Positions 10,867 to 22,544 of a DNA stretch of 64,000 nucleotides are shown here, piece by piece. Source of the stretch: Notamacropus eugenii (Eukaryota > Chordata > Mammalia > Diprotodontia > Macropodidae). The stretch lies in the NCBI RefSeq assembly GCF_028372415.1, contig NC_092875.1:53719771-53783770 (forward strand), in the 5' to 3' direction. A model generated the notes under the pieces. The model was not told where the DNA came from. It was given only the letters and a program-made list of their open reading frames with translations, and searched no databases. The position numbers were made by a program, and so were the translations under genes. How positions within the stretch are numbered: position 1 is the first letter of the stretch; each line of letters begins with the position of its first letter.

Positions 10867-11170
10867 AATGGAAAGATACAGAGTTAAAAAGAAGCTAGTG
10901 CAGAATCTTTTATTCTTCTGATTAAGTACTGATTAGGAAACAATCATGATCTCAGGCAAAGTAAAAGCAAAAATAGGTGTAATTAAAAGGGGTAAATGGG
11001 GAAGCTATACTCTGTTGAAAGATATCATACATTATGAATGAATATCAATACTAAACATCTATGTGCCAAATGGCATAACTTCTAAACTCTTAAAGGAAAA
11101 ATGAAATTAAATTAGAGAGAAATAGAGAGTAAAATTATAATAGTGGGAGACCTTAATTTACCCCCTCTTG
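10867..11170 (+). pseudogene. LINE-1 ORF2 endonuclease fragment, 3' part
   Basis: This continues the endonuclease interrupted at 8123. 'ATCTCAGGCAAAGTAAAAGC' (I-S-x-K-A-K), 'AATATCAATACTAAACATCT' plus ATGTGCCAAATGG (the I-x-x-L-N-I-Y-x-P-N motif) and GTGGGAGACCTTAATTTACC (the G-D-L-N-L-P motif of the catalytic fold) are visible. Frameshifts and stops make it non-functional. Removing the HAL1 and one duplication would make it contiguous with 8025-8123. Confidence 0.75.
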
Positions 11171-11174
11171 GGTC

Positions 11175-11520
11175 TCCATAAATCAAAAATCTTTCTGGCA
11201 ATGACTAAGAGAGAGACCTGTGTCCCTCTGTGATTGTCACAAGACAGCTTATTTCCTTTTCCATTATACAGATGGACAATGGAGGCATCCTTGACCTCCT
11301 GGAGGATAATCCCCTCTTACAATATAACCTGGAAAATTTCAATCAGCTTTTATAAGAGGAGTGGTGCCCCTCTCTTGTAAATATCAGCTGGAACAGAATC
11401 AGCATCAGGTGCTTTGCCACAGGACAGCAGCCTAATGACATTCAAAAACTCTTCTTCAAGGCAAATGTTAGTCATCCCTTCATCTAACTGATATGCCAGA
11501 GGAGGTTGATCTTCACTCAC
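11175..11520 (-). pseudogene. RTE-type non-LTR reverse transcriptase fragment
   Basis: On the minus strand, LLSCGKAPDADSVPADIYK (about 11360-11420) and, further on, K-D-A-S-I-V-H-L-Y-x-G-K-G-N with C-D-N-H-R-G match the RTE-clade reverse transcriptase layout (x-G-K-A-P-G-x-D-x-I-P-x-E-x-Y, then a D-A-x-I-V-x-L-Y-K-x-K-G block). The reading frame is broken. A Mar1 SINE abuts the 5' side at 11521. Confidence 0.8.
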
Positions 11521-11760
11521 CTCAGTCATGTCTGACTCTGTTGCCCCTGTTGGGGTTTTCTTGGCAGAGATATTGGAGTGGTTTGACTTTTCTTTCTCCA
11601 GCACATTTTACAGATGAGGAAATGAGGAAAACAGGGTGAAATAACTTGCCCAGGGTAACAGGGCAAGGAAGTAAGTGTTTAAGGCTGGTTTTGAACTCAT
11701 GAAGATATCTTCCTGATTCCAAGCCTAGTGCTCTATCCACTGCATCACCTAGCTGCTCCA
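11521..11760 (-). repeat. Mar1-type marsupial SINE
   Basis: Antisense copy from 'CTCAGTCATGTCTGACTCTG' through 'GGGGTTTTCTTGGCAGAGAT' and 'TTTTACAGATGAGGAAATGA' to 'CATCACCTAGCTGCTCC'. It abuts or interrupts the RTE fragment, so it may have inserted into that element. Confidence 0.85.
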
Positions 11761-11809
11761 GGAGAGGTAGGGTGGGAATAATTGAAAATGCTAAGTAATC
11801 TAAGGAGAA

Positions 11810-11995
11810 AATCTAGGATTTAGGGCAAGAAAAGACCTTTGGAGTCATCTAATCCAACTAATCCAGCTGGCTCTTTTTATCCCGAAGGCAACAAGCCAAG
11901 AATGTTACATGACCCAAGAGGACATAGGGAAGTAACTAAAGCCAAGATCTGAACCCTGGTCTTCTGAAAGTTATGTTTGTTCCTTTGTTCTAAGC
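11810..11995 (-). repeat. MIR-like SINE fragment
   Basis: It contains 'AGACCTTTGGAGTCATCTAA', 'TCCAACTAATCC' and GATCTGAACCCTGGTCTTCT, the pattern of an old antisense MIR/Ther copy. Confidence 0.45.
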
Positions 11996-12119
11996 TTCCT
12001 CCTTTCTATGTAGCTTTGGAAGATATGTCATGTTCGAGTTAAAGTCAAGTCAGTCCAACAAGTGTTCATTCACTCATTCATTCATTTATTATTTTCCAAA
12101 CAGTGAATCTGGGTGGGAT

Positions 12120-13480
12120 TCTTGGCGGCTCAGAACGGACTGTCAAGGACGTGACCTCCCGCGGCGAGGAGACTAGAAAGGCGGGAGGGTCCTTGTGATT
12201 CTGAGCTCTGAGCCGCGGGCACTTTGAGGGAGTGGAGGCAGCTAGGACAGGGAAGTGGGAGGGCAGGGCCCCAGGGCCTCCACAGTCTCACCTGAGAGGC
12301 GGGGGCCTCTGAGGTTACCGCGTTCTAGGTCCACGCCTTGGTGGATCGCCCTGGGCCACTCCTCTAGCCAGACAGTGGAAGAGCTGCGCTCCAGTAGACG
12401 CGGACGCGCCCCACACTTCCCACACCAGAATCTGTCCCTCATCCTGTCCCTCGGCTCCCCATCCCCTCTCCCCAAATCCTCGGCCCCCCACACCCCCCGC
12501 TAGCCCCTCACCACACAGCCCAACACCACACCACAGCGCCGACCCCGTTCCGCCCAGAGCACTGGGGCTTAATCTTCTTTTCTGGCTCTGGCCCACTCGG
12601 GAGCATCAGGGGTCACTGGTTTCCTCCAATCGCCTCGAATCCACTTCCCCCGGGGGATCGCGAACAGTAAGGGCCTCGCAGGGAACCAGACACAAACAGG
12701 GACTAGACAACCAGGGAAAGTTCCAAGTTCCCGAAGTCACAGGCTCAACAAGGAGGGCACCCGAATGCCAATGCGCACGCGCCCGCTAAATGATCTATCC
12801 CTGCTCCCCCTTAAAAGGAATGGAGCCAGTTCTGCTCCGTCCAGTCCAATGGAACCTGCCCCAGTATCCCCACCCCATCCCACCCAACAATCCCACGGAC
12901 ACTGTCCCACAGGAGCCTCCTTCCCCGCCCCAGTGAGTCCCCAGCCCCATTCTCCATGACCATTTAAGATGGGTCAGGTCCTTTCAGATCTGCTCACGTC
13001 CTAACGCTCCTAATGCGTGATGATCCCTACATACCCCACTCGTGTCCCCCCACTGACCCCATCCCGGGGACACATACAGGATTCTGCAACAGCAGTAGCC
13101 TCTTCAGGAACACCACCGTCACTTGGCAGAGGATCTAGAGCCGGTTGGTAGAAGCTCACCTTGGAAACTGGCGACGTCTGCAACCCAGTGCTTGATGTGG
13201 TGCTGTTGTTGATTAGATGGTGTAAACTTGAAAGTGCGTCCAGTGGGTGCACCCTGCCACCCTGCCAGCTGGTAAACATTTACCAGCACAACCCGGATTC
13301 AGACCGGAAGAACGAGGCTGGGTTTTGGTTTTGGTCGACACCTCTGTTTATATCGGAGTAGGGAAATTCCTATGAGAAGAACCTCCCTCGACCTATGAAG
13401 ATCAGCCTCACTTCCGCAACTCGGGGATGGTTCCAGGGCCAACCTGTCTTCACCGCGATGCTTCCGCTCCTTTGAGTATG
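12120..13480. promoter_or_regulatory. CpG-rich segment without a recognised gene
   Basis: GC content and CpG density rise sharply (CCCGCGGCGAGGAG near 12160, AGACGCGGACGCGCC near 12400, ATGCGCACGCGCCC near 12770) compared with the AT-rich flanks. Minus-strand GT-AG-like donors are visible (CTCAG/GTGAGACTG near 12291; TTCCAAG/GTGAGC near 13163), so untranslated first exons of a minus-strand transcript are possible. I recognise no protein. The open frames here are compositional, and the CpG richness continues into the RFK retrocopy at 13740. It could be an unmethylated island, an orphan promoter, or simply GC-rich DNA. Confidence 0.45.
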
Positions 13481-13524
13481 ATTGGGTATGACTGAGCATC
13501 ATTTGGGTACGACTGGGTGTCAGA

Positions 13525-13690
13525 TCAAAAACTGCCCTCCAGGCAGAAAAACCTCAGTTCAGATCTTGTCTGGATTCTCTCCTATTATGCGACTTGGAGG
13601 AAGTCATTTCACCTGTCTGAGCCTCCAAAATCTAGAAAATGGGGGTAATTAATAATAATTCTGTTAACAACGTTTCACAGACCTCCAAAG
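13525..13690 (+). repeat. MIR-like SINE, plus strand
   Basis: 'AGAAAAACCTCAGTTCAGAT', GCGACTTGGAGGAAGTCATT and 'CTCCAAAATCTAGAAAATGG' follow the sense MIR layout. Confidence 0.5.
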
Positions 13691-13739
13691 TTAAAATGAG
13701 CTACGTATGTGCAAAGGAGAATCGTTAAAACATGGACGA

Positions 13740-14750
13740 TGAGGAGCTATTACAGCTTCTGTTGGTCGGTGGAGTGCTGAAGTTCGGTAGTGAGCCGGTT
13801 GCCTGCAGCGTTCCAGCTGGGGCCGTTGGCCGCTAGTCTGGCGCTGTGAATTCGCACCTGGTCGCGAGCCTGCCTCGCGCCCTTCGCAACGCCCCTCTCC
13901 CCGCTCCCTGCTGTCCAGTTGGAAGCCGTTGCCCTGAGTTCGAAGGAGACTTCTCCAGACTCTTCCCCTGGGACATCCCTGGAGCCTGCAACCAGCGGCG
14001 GGATGAAGCACCTGCCTTATTTCTGCAGGGCTAAAGTGATGAGGTCGTGGCTCCAAGCAGCTTGGCATCCCCACAGCTACTTTCCTGGCCAAGTAGTAGA
14101 TAATCTCCCAAGTCATTTATCTACTGGAATTTACTACGGTTGGGCAACCGTTGCAAAGGCAGATGTCCAGAAGATGGTTTGAAGCCTAGGATGGAACCCA
14201 TTCTACAAGAATACTAAAAAATCGATGGAAACTCTCACAGATAACCTTCAAAGAGAATTTCTATGGGGAAATCCTTAGTATAATCTTAACTGGTTACACC
14301 AGACCAGAGAAAAACTTGAGTTCATTTGAAGACCTTATGTCAACAATTTAAGAAGCTAAGAGACAGCTGGATTTACCAGAACATTTGAAACTCAAAGAAG
14401 ACAATTTCTTCCACGTGCCAGAAAGCGAAATAATGAGTAGCCATTGATCAAAAGGGATTTTATTTACTTGTTCATTTTTCCCTTGTATTGCCCTCCTCTT
14501 TATCACTGATGCAGCCCTGTATTTGTTTAGCTTAAGGGAATTCTCCCAATAGCTGTGAGCTAGTTTATATAGTACAATGCAGTTGCCATTTGATGCTTCA
14601 ATTCACTTTACATTAAACCCATCATGCAGCAGTACCAAACAGGTTCATTTAGAAATCAAGAATTTTTTTAAATATACTGAACTGTACAGAAGCTTCTTCA
14701 AACACACTACAGTAAAAGCAGAGCAGAGCAGGATCTCAACTTTTTTTATA
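13740..14750 (+). pseudogene. RFK: Riboflavin kinase processed pseudogene
   Basis: RFK phosphorylates riboflavin to FMN in the cytosol. From the ATG at 14003 the frame reads M-K-H-L-P-Y-F-C-R-A, matching the RFK N-terminus. QVVDNLPSHLSTGIYYGWAT follows in the same overall order, and a terminal K-S-E-I-M-S-S-H then a stop ends at 14447. All coding exons are fused without introns, so this is a retrocopy. The coding part is about 445 nt, shorter than an intact 155-residue gene. At least two indels lie between 14040 and 14095 (the R-G-S-K-Q-L-G-I-P-T segment is in another frame), with a TGA after K-M-V at 14180 and more stops downstream. The GC-rich 13740-14000 probably derives from the 5' UTR and 14448-14750 from the 3' UTR. 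I found no clear A-tail or target-site duplication. Confidence 0.9.
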
Positions 14751-14778
14751 ATGGAAATGATGAGAGCTGGAAGGAGGT

Positions 14779-15508
14779 TGTGAGACTCCCACAAAGACCG
14801 GGGTACCAGGAGCAGTTCATCTGGAAAAGAATTCACTGACTCAAGCATTGTTGAGGTCAAGGTAAAGACTTTTTATGGTTTTCAGCATGCAAGAGTTCTT
14901 GGGGAACTCTTAAAGGGGTACAGGGAAAGTTTATATAGGATATCCTACAGTATCACTTGTGCCAAATATGCTAACTAGATGTTTGGGGGTGGGATTAGGC
15001 AGTGGTTAAAGAGTGGTCAGTTCTTAAAGGAACATGCACTTTTGGTATCTGCTGCTCAGGTATTTTACCCAAAATTCACTGGGAAATAGCCAAAGGGGGA
15101 GCTACCTGGAGGGTGTGGTTTTAGTCCTAAAAAGTCACTAAGTCTACCAATGGTCAGAGCTAGCTCAGAAATACCAGGTTGCTCTCATCAATGGCTTGAT
15201 AGATAAGATAAACATAAAGGATTATAGATATGTCCAAGTCTAGAATACATATGATTATTCAGTGAGTAGTAAATATTGTTATGACCCAGTACACAGACAG
15301 TTAAGCCAGTACACAGCTGGTTCAAACTAATGAGTTCTATAAGTACAGCTGGAAGGGAGATAACAGTTGCTGCTAGGGCAGGCTGTGTCCTTGGGCTGGG
15401 GAGAAACTGCCTAGGATAGTGTTTTGAGGCTAGGGAGAAATGTGATTTTTAAAAAGAAATGCAATTTTAGAATGGCGGCCCAAGCACATGCACCCAAGCA
15501 CCCCCTCA
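14779..15508 (-). mobile_element. Solo LTR of an endogenous retroelement
   Basis: The plus-strand ends are TGTGAGACTCCC... and ...CACCCCCTCA, that is 5'-TG...CA-3' on the minus strand. The flanking 5-mers gaggt (14774-14778) and gaagt (15509-15513) differ at one base, consistent with an aged 5-bp duplication. On the minus strand a CATAAAAAGTCTTTACCTTG polyadenylation-like R/U5 region precedes the end. No internal sequence is attached. The family is not named; it differs from the LTRs at 49289 and 52490. The right end is less certain than the left. Confidence 0.6.
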
Positions 15509-15774
15509 GAAGTGTATGTTTATAAGTCAAAACTGACTGGCTTAGCTCTAAGTCATTTGCGGCAGATGGGAACAGAGATCATTTGTAGCAACTACAGATT
15601 TTCTAGAACACTTCTGACTTCCAACTAATGCCTCTAGACCTAGATAGCATAGAGAAGTAAATGGGCATTGTATGAAGCTCATCGAATGTCCTGAAAGGAA
15701 GAAATGGTAAGATTTGTGTTTGATATGTGAAGTATGTAAGATATTTTGTTTGTTAAAGATGAGATTTTGTGAAA

Positions 15775-15960
15775 TCTCATTTTATTTATAAATTTATTTA
15801 TGTATAAATATAAATATAAAATAAATAAATTTATAATAAATATAAAATAATATAAAATATATTATTAAATATATATGTATACATAATAAAAATATACATA
15901 TAAACTTATAAATTTATAAAAATTTTATAAATAACAATTTATTTATTTATTAAAAAAAGT
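15775..15960. repeat. AT-rich low-complexity tract
   Basis: Overlapping TTTATAAATTTATTTA, AAATATAAAATAAATAAATT and ATATTATTAAATATATATG units make up nearly all of the interval. It is a likely unwinding-prone or unstable tract and has no coding content. Confidence 0.85.
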
Positions 15961-18540
15961 TTCTTATTGGTATCATACTATTGTACTGTTTTCCCATTTT
16001 GTATTTATTTTCATGCCCTAAATTCTAATGGTTTTCAAATTTTTAAAAATAGTTCAGAACTATATCTCTCAATTTTCCATGTGTTTTCTGTCCTCTTATA
16101 GTTGTAAATTTAAATTGGTAAATATTTTTATGTATTTCCTACTATTGTTAATGTAAAATTAAATACATCTATGTTGTGAAATTTGGAAATTCCAACAGTT
16201 AGAAAAATGACTTCTCTTGTATGTTAGAAATTGTTAGATTATGAAATTAGTTGTTAAAGAGTTGGCTTAAAACTTCTGTTTTTCTCAAGAATATTTTATG
16301 TTATTAACATTATAATAATGACTTCCAAAAATATTTGTTTTTTTCTGATCAGATGTTTGAGCCTTGCTATTTGACATGTCTATAAATTGATTTTAGGTGC
16401 AGTGGGGAAATGGTATAAAGTCTTGTAATGCTTAAACCTAAGAGCTTCAAGATTCAGAGGTGGAACAGATAGCTTCATACCTGTAGTTAGAATGAGAAAA
16501 TTTATAAATCAGTTTATGTTAAGGAAGTAAGTTCTATCAAAATTTATTTAGCTGGATTAAAGCTGCATGGAACAAGATGAATGATTTTCTGTGTAAGGTA
16601 ATTTGGAAATGTATTTAGCTGAATTGAGGTCACCTGACTGGTACTGTGCTATGTTTCATGCTTCAAATCCAAAATATTATTAATGATATTGTGAAGTTTA
16701 GTAAACTGTTGTAGCAAATGTGCTGTTAGGAAAGCAGCTTCTCTTTCATCTGGATGCTAGAACTTTTAGTAAAAGATGAAATTTTATCAGTTATCACTTA
16801 TAAAAATGATGAAATTATTTGTAAAGTTATTAAAGGTTATTATGAAAAGGTTAAAACCTATGAAGTATTTAATCAGGTATATTTTTAGAAGGGCAGGATA
16901 CTACTTGCTCACTTGATGAAAAAGGGAATGTGAGAAAGAGAAAGACCTTATTTAAATCTCCTTATTTGTAAATCTGCCACATCGTCTAACTCAGCAGGGT
17001 CAGTTCTGTGGAGAAAACTAAATCCCCTCCCCCATTGCAGCTTTCCTTGATGAGAGGGAAGAGTAATTAGAAATTTGTTGTATTCTAGAACTCTATGTTG
17101 AATTATGGACTTTTATCTGCAGTCATCTGTATTGAAATTACATTTTTAACCAGCTTAGTCTTACCAGTTCCCAATCTTAGACATTTAATTTTGTTACAGA
17201 GGTTCATATACCTTAAGAGATGGATATCTTCTACTATGGAGGTTTGCAGCAATTGTCTAGTGTTATTTTTGTGGGTATTTGAGTAAACACCAAACAGCAT
17301 TATGTTCATTGTCTATATGAAATTGTAGACTATAATTATTCTATTGATTGCTTTTACAACAGGGTTAGTTTAGATTCTAGAAGGAGACAAAGAAAAGGAT
17401 ATTGAATAAATTTGTAGAGACCTGGGAAACTTATTGTTGCAAAGAGAGAAATAATAATAATAACCTAACCCTAACATGTGTTTAGTGAAACCTACTATTT
17501 GAGGTGAAATCTCATGGGACTGTAATCTGATATTATTCTGAGTTTTGATTTCAGGTAGGATTGTCTGCATTGTCATGAGGCAGATAATTGATGGGGAATG
17601 CCATGAGCTGTCTAAAGGGATTACAGTCTGGGAACTATTAAAGGTGTGATGTCTACCGAAAAGTTGAAAGGACAATCTTGGCATGATTGAAAGTAGAATC
17701 TCCTTGACTCAGTTTTCCCATTGTGTTACTTCTTCTTGAACAAGAATGTTTTCTACCTGGTTAAATCCTGAGCCTGGCCTTGGCACCATGTACAGGAAGT
17801 GGGATTTTGCCAGAAACTTAACTGTGAATCTTATCTAGAATCAAAAAGAACCAAGTTTGCTTTATCCTGATAACACTTTCATTGAGTCACTCTGTGCCCT
17901 CGGGCTTGGGCGTGGGCTGTTACAACCATGGCGCTGTTTCTTCCTCATATGAAATTGCTATTATCAGGACAGGCAAACAGTGGGAATTTGTCATTGCAAT
18001 ACTGAATCTATTAGTTATTAGAGTACTACTAAGACATCCAATTTTTTTTAAGTAGCAAGTGAGAATGATCTTATTGTTTTCTATCTGTATTTCTGCTCAT
18101 ATCCATAGGCAAAGCAAGAGCAAATTAGTGCTTGAACTGTTATAAGTATAAAATTAAGTTCCTGAAGTATCTCATTCCTTCAGAATGACATAGGAATAAT
18201 TAGACAATGGTATGAGAATTTGTGCAACCTGGATATAATTTTCCTATCTAGTGAGGTCAAATCAGAAACATTTTCTATTTTAGGTCAAAGAAAAGAATTT
18301 CAGTGCCATCATTTTTCTTCAAAGAGAGAAGCTTATGAACTATCTTGTGCTGCCTTAAAAGGAAATCCAGTTTTACAGAAATGTATTATTTAATGTCTGT
18401 GGAGCATGATTTGAAGGGTGAGTATGTGTTACTATAAATGACACATTTGATACAATCTGGAGTTATTTACTTAATCTATTCCTGCACCCCATTACAACTG
18501 CATGTTACATTTGAAGTGAAATAAGCATCTTTTGTTTAAA
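15961..18540 (+). mobile_element. Relic of LTR-element internal region (copy 0)
   Basis: Several blocks resemble the internal region at 45.3-48.3 kb in the same orientation. 'GTTGAAAGGACAATCTTGGC' with 'CTCAGTTTTCCCATTGTGTT' near 17660-17725 matches 'GCTGAAAGGACAATCTTGGC' with 'GGTTTCCCCATTGTGTTCC' near 46966-47035. 'TTCTGTGTAAGGTAATTTGG' near 16590 matches a block near 55105. It is AT-rich, and no gag, pol or env motif is recognisable in any frame. No LTR of this family is seen beside it. Confidence 0.5.
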
Positions 18541-18611
18541 TTAATTTGTGTGATTAGTGAATTTAGGCATAGAAGTCACCCACTTAGAAAGTTTGTTGTT
18601 TGGGAAAGAAG

Positions 18612-18850
18612 ATATACAGGCAATGTGGTATAGAAATCTATCTTGTATTACAGAAAAATACAAGGGGAAAGTGATAAGAGACCAGGGGTGATAGAGGGGA
18701 GGGCAGATTGGGGAAGGGGCAATCAGAGTGTACACCATCTTGGGGAGGGGGAGATGAGACATGGAGAGAAAAATTGGAACTCAAAAATCTTATGGAAGTG
18801 AATGTTGAAAACTAATATTAAATATTATTTTAAATTAAATTAATTTTTTA
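18612..18850 (+). mobile_element. HAL1 3'-end fragment
   Basis: 'GGTATAGAAATCTATCTTGT', 'GGAGGGCAGATTGGGGAAGG', 'GGCAATCAGAGTGTAC' and AAGTGAATGTTGAAAACTAA are the terminal 3' UTR blocks found in HAL1 copies at 44.7, 57.8 and 61.2 kb. It is a 5'-truncated insertion of about 240 bp. Confidence 0.85.
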
Positions 18851-20130
18851 AAAGGGTGTTGTTAGCAATATGCTCAAGTATAGAACTGATTCCTTAGTAG
18901 CATCTAAACTTCCTAAGGAATGTTTGAGCAGCTAGATTAAATAACTAGAACTGATACTTCAAGTTAATAGCTAGAGTGAAAATATGATTACATATGTCAA
19001 ATATAAATTTTTCTAATGGGATAAAAAGCCTTGAGCATGTTCTAATAACTGATTGAAAACTTTATGATTTCTCTGATATAATTTGAATTTCTGAATGTAT
19101 CAAGATAACAATTTGCTAATTTAAATCGCAAGAAAATTACAGGCAATTAACTGAAGATTTTCCTCTTTCTGGGATTGAAATCCAAGGAGAAGGATGAAAT
19201 AGATGGATGCTAGGAGTTAAATGATGGTAGAGTTAATGTCAATTTTAAAAATTCCTTTTAACCTAATCTTACATAACTATATTGGTAAATATCAAATTCA
19301 TGACCAGAAGGGCTCATTCTATAGGTTATATCCTCATAGATTCTCCCTCAAACCAGTTGTTGGCAGTTTCTAAATCAAGTACCTAGTTTAGAGATGATAG
19401 GAACAGCAAAGAGCATGGAAACAGTTGAAATTGTGTTGTCTGGTGTTTTATGAGAACTCTAAGATTTGAGCTAACTCTTACGATATGACCTAGTTATTGG
19501 CAAAGCAAAATTAAAATGACTGAATTCAGTTGCATGGAGATCTACAAGTTAGAGATTTTAACAAACATGAATCTCTACAAGTGATGTGAACTGGAGATAC
19601 AGATCTGCTAGAAGAAGCTACTCTGTAAACCTGTCACTCCAGAATGTCTAAGAGGAGAGATTTCCAAAAGACCAGATTATTGAAGTAGGAAATTATCTCA
19701 GAAAGCAGAGAGACATCTGAACCCTAAGATATCATTGAAATGCACAGTGGGACAGAGGTACCTTTTCCTTTCATTCCTTCCACATATTTCTTTGTTCTCT
19801 GCCAGAACTAAAATGAACTGAACTCCATTACACATGGCAACCTCTGAAGGCCATGCAAACATAGTAGAAGTTTTATTTAAGCATGGTGTTGGTGTCAATG
19901 CAAAAACCATCCCTTTTCAATCATTCCCCATGTGTCTTTGTTCTCTGTAAGGCCTGCTTGCCAAATGAGCCAAAGGAGAGATCACTGACCTCAGTTTGTT
20001 GATTTTTAAATAGCTTAATTAATAAATGTATTTTTTTCATCCTGAACTTTGCCTCTCGGAATTTTACTTAAATTTTCCTTTAACTAGTATCTATGTATTC
20101 TCTTTCAAACTATCCCAGTAAAAGTTCTTA
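18851..20130. other. Unassigned AT-rich interval
   Basis: No recognisable exon, RNA gene or named repeat. Two short related blocks, 'CTTTCATTCCTTCCACATAT' with 'TTCTTTGTTCTCTGCCAGAA' (19768) and 'CAATCATTCCCCATGTGTCT' with 'TTGTTCTCTGTAAGG' (19919), hint at a degraded internal duplication. Confidence 0.4.
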
Positions 20131-22030
20131 AAAGTTACAAATGTCATTTTCCCAGATAAGAAGTAAGCAATTTAACCTTATCAATTCCCTTATAATTAAT
20201 TATTTACTTATGTTTCCTCTGATTCTTATATGTCAAATTTTCTGTTCATTTCTGGTCTTTTTCTCCAGAATGTCTATAAGTCCATTAATTAAATATCCTT
20301 TTTTTCCATTGCAAGATTACACTCAAATTTGTGGATTAGGTTATTCTTGATTATAAATCTAGCTCCTTTGCTCTTCAGACTATCATATTCTTGCCTCTGG
20401 GTCTTTTCATGTAGAAACTGCTAAATCTTGTGTGCCATTGTAGTACCATAACACTGCACAATGCTGGAAAGACACAGTATTTAAATAATTTCTTTCTACT
20501 AGATGATAATAGTTTCTCTTTGACCTGACAGCTTTGAAACAGACCGATAATGTTGCTGTGAATTTTCATTTTGGTATCTCTATCAGGTAATGATCAGTGG
20601 AAGTTTTCAATTTCAATTTTCTGTTCTAATTCTAAAACTTCAAGGCAATTTTCCTTCATAATTTCTTGAAATATAGTGTCTAGACTTTTGTTTTGATTAT
20701 AAATTTAAGGCAGTCCAATAATTTTTATATTCTCTCTCCTCAATCTGTTTTCTATGTCAGTTGTTTTTCAAATGAAATATTTCACATTCACTTCTAGGTT
20801 TTAATCTTTTAATTTTGTTTTATTATTTCTTTATGTCTGATGAAGTCATTAGCTTCCCCTTGCCCAATTCTAATTTTGAAAAGTTATTTTTTCTATAAGC
20901 TTTTGGATCTTTTTCTAACTGGTTGATTATCTTTTCACAATTTTCTTGACTTTCTTGCATCAATCATTTTGCCTCCAGATTTTTCCTCAACCTCTCTTAT
21001 TTGATTTTTAAAGTCTTTTTAAAACTGTTCTAGGAAATCTTTTTGGGCCTCTGGTCATTCTACCTTTTTCTTTCAAGTTTTATGATAGCCTGTTTTGTCT
21101 CCTTCTGAATCTAGACTCTGATCTTCTCTATCACCATAGTAACTATTTAGGGTCAGGTTCTTTCTCTCTTTTTTACTCATTTTTAAATGGTTTATTTTCT
21201 TAGCCATTAACTTTATGGTAGAGTCAGGCTCTGCTCCTAGAGTGTGGGAGATAATATCTCGGTCTTCAGGGTTTTTTTGGCTGTTGTTTTCTGAACACCA
21301 CCTGTGGGGAGGGTTGATTTCTGGGTTCTTCCACTGTTCTGTAATCCATAGCCAGATGTACTGAACTTCTGGCTCAAGATGTGATCTATAAGTGACCTCA
21401 GGTACTCCTCTCCCATCTGAAACTTGACCAATATCACTTTCACCACACACTTTCTTACTCCTTTTTGTCCCTCTGTTGATTACAAGCATCATGTCACCCC
21501 TCTGCCCTGGAACTGAAAGGGACTCCACTCTCTTGCAAATGACCACAACCAGCAACGCCCCCTGTGACCATACTCATTGCTGAGTGCTTACTCCTCCTTG
21601 GCTACAGCCATAGCTTGGGATCATTTCTGATGGACCCCATGTCCAGTAGTAGTGGAGGGCCCTCACATTCTTCCCCTCATCAGCCATCCAATCCCCACAC
21701 TGTCAGTGGGGTAAAAACTCCAAAAACTGAAGCTGCCAATGACATAGCTGCCCCCAGGGCTTTCTGTTTATTGAGTCATGATATCTGCCTGGAGGAATCT
21801 GCATTTCAATCAGTCTAGACCACCGTCCTGGAAGGTCAGATCTTTACTAATATCCTCCCAAGTTGTCTTCGACTAGACAGCTGCTTTACCCTAACTTTTC
21901 ATTATTTCTGCCTCTCTGTAATTCACTTATAAGGTGTTATTTTAAGTTATTTGTAGCAGAATTTGAGAGAACTATGTAATTTCCTGCCTTCTCATTCATC
22001 CAACTTCCCACAGTTCCCTTGATGTCTGTT
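20131..22030 (-). mobile_element. LINE-1/HAL1-type element, minus strand, older subfamily
   Basis: Antisense ORF1 sequence occupies about 20335-21180 and an apparent 5' UTR occupies 21181-22030. No ORF2-like sequence precedes 20131 on the plus-strand side, so this is either a HAL1 or a 3'-truncated LINE-1. The subfamily is clearly different from the copy at 8124. No target-site duplication was identified. Confidence 0.7.
20335..21180 (-). pseudogene. LINE-1 ORF1 relic
   Basis: The minus-strand start near 21180 reads M-S-K-K-E-R-K-N-L-T, followed by NSYYGDREDQSLDSEGDK, the N-terminal region of a marsupial LINE-1 ORF1. Antisense coiled-coil (E/K/Q-rich) sequence continues to about 20630. A C-terminal block with F-Q-S-C-Q-V-K-E-K-L-L and S-S-R-K-K-L-F-K-Y-C lies near 20480-20540. 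Frameshifts and stops interrupt it after 21073. It is not expected to make a full protein. Confidence 0.75.
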
Positions 22031-22544
22031 TTTTAGCACTTCAGCTACCAGAACAAGCACCTTCAAAAGAAATAAAAATTAAAAATACAGTCATATTCTT
22101 CTTTGCTAGTCCAATTAAATATCATATCTCATGGCCTCCACCAGAGGACTGGTCTTGAGGAAAAGAACTGCAAATATTGTGGTGACAAAGTTCATCCATG
22201 TTTTGGGGAGGAGGAGGAGGAAGAGAAGATGCCTTCTCTTCCCTCTAATCCTTTCCTTCATTTCCCTCTCAAGGCATCCTCAAAATTCCCATTGTGTTGA
22301 GGAGAGGGGGATCGCCACTCTCCATGCTTGATCTCAGCTTCTTATATTCCCAACAGAAAAATAGATATAACTCCCAGGATATTTGCAGCCAACTGAAGCC
22401 TTGCCAAGAAGTTTACTAGATTGCCCACAATTGTCATCTGTGTACCCAGGAGCTAAGCTGGCTGAGAGTAAGCTTAATATAACCCTTCCCTTTGGAGCAA
22501 TCATGGAAAGTAACTGAACCTTGTTGTAAAGTAGTCAGAAATAA

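Noticed and set aside
12240-12600. Overlapping open frames on both strands in the CpG-rich segment
   Set aside because: High GC lowers stop-codon frequency on both strands; no domain was recognised and the frames overlap each other.
17460-17476. CCTAACCCTAAC, telomere-like
   Set aside because: Only about two units. That is too short to indicate an interstitial telomeric repeat.
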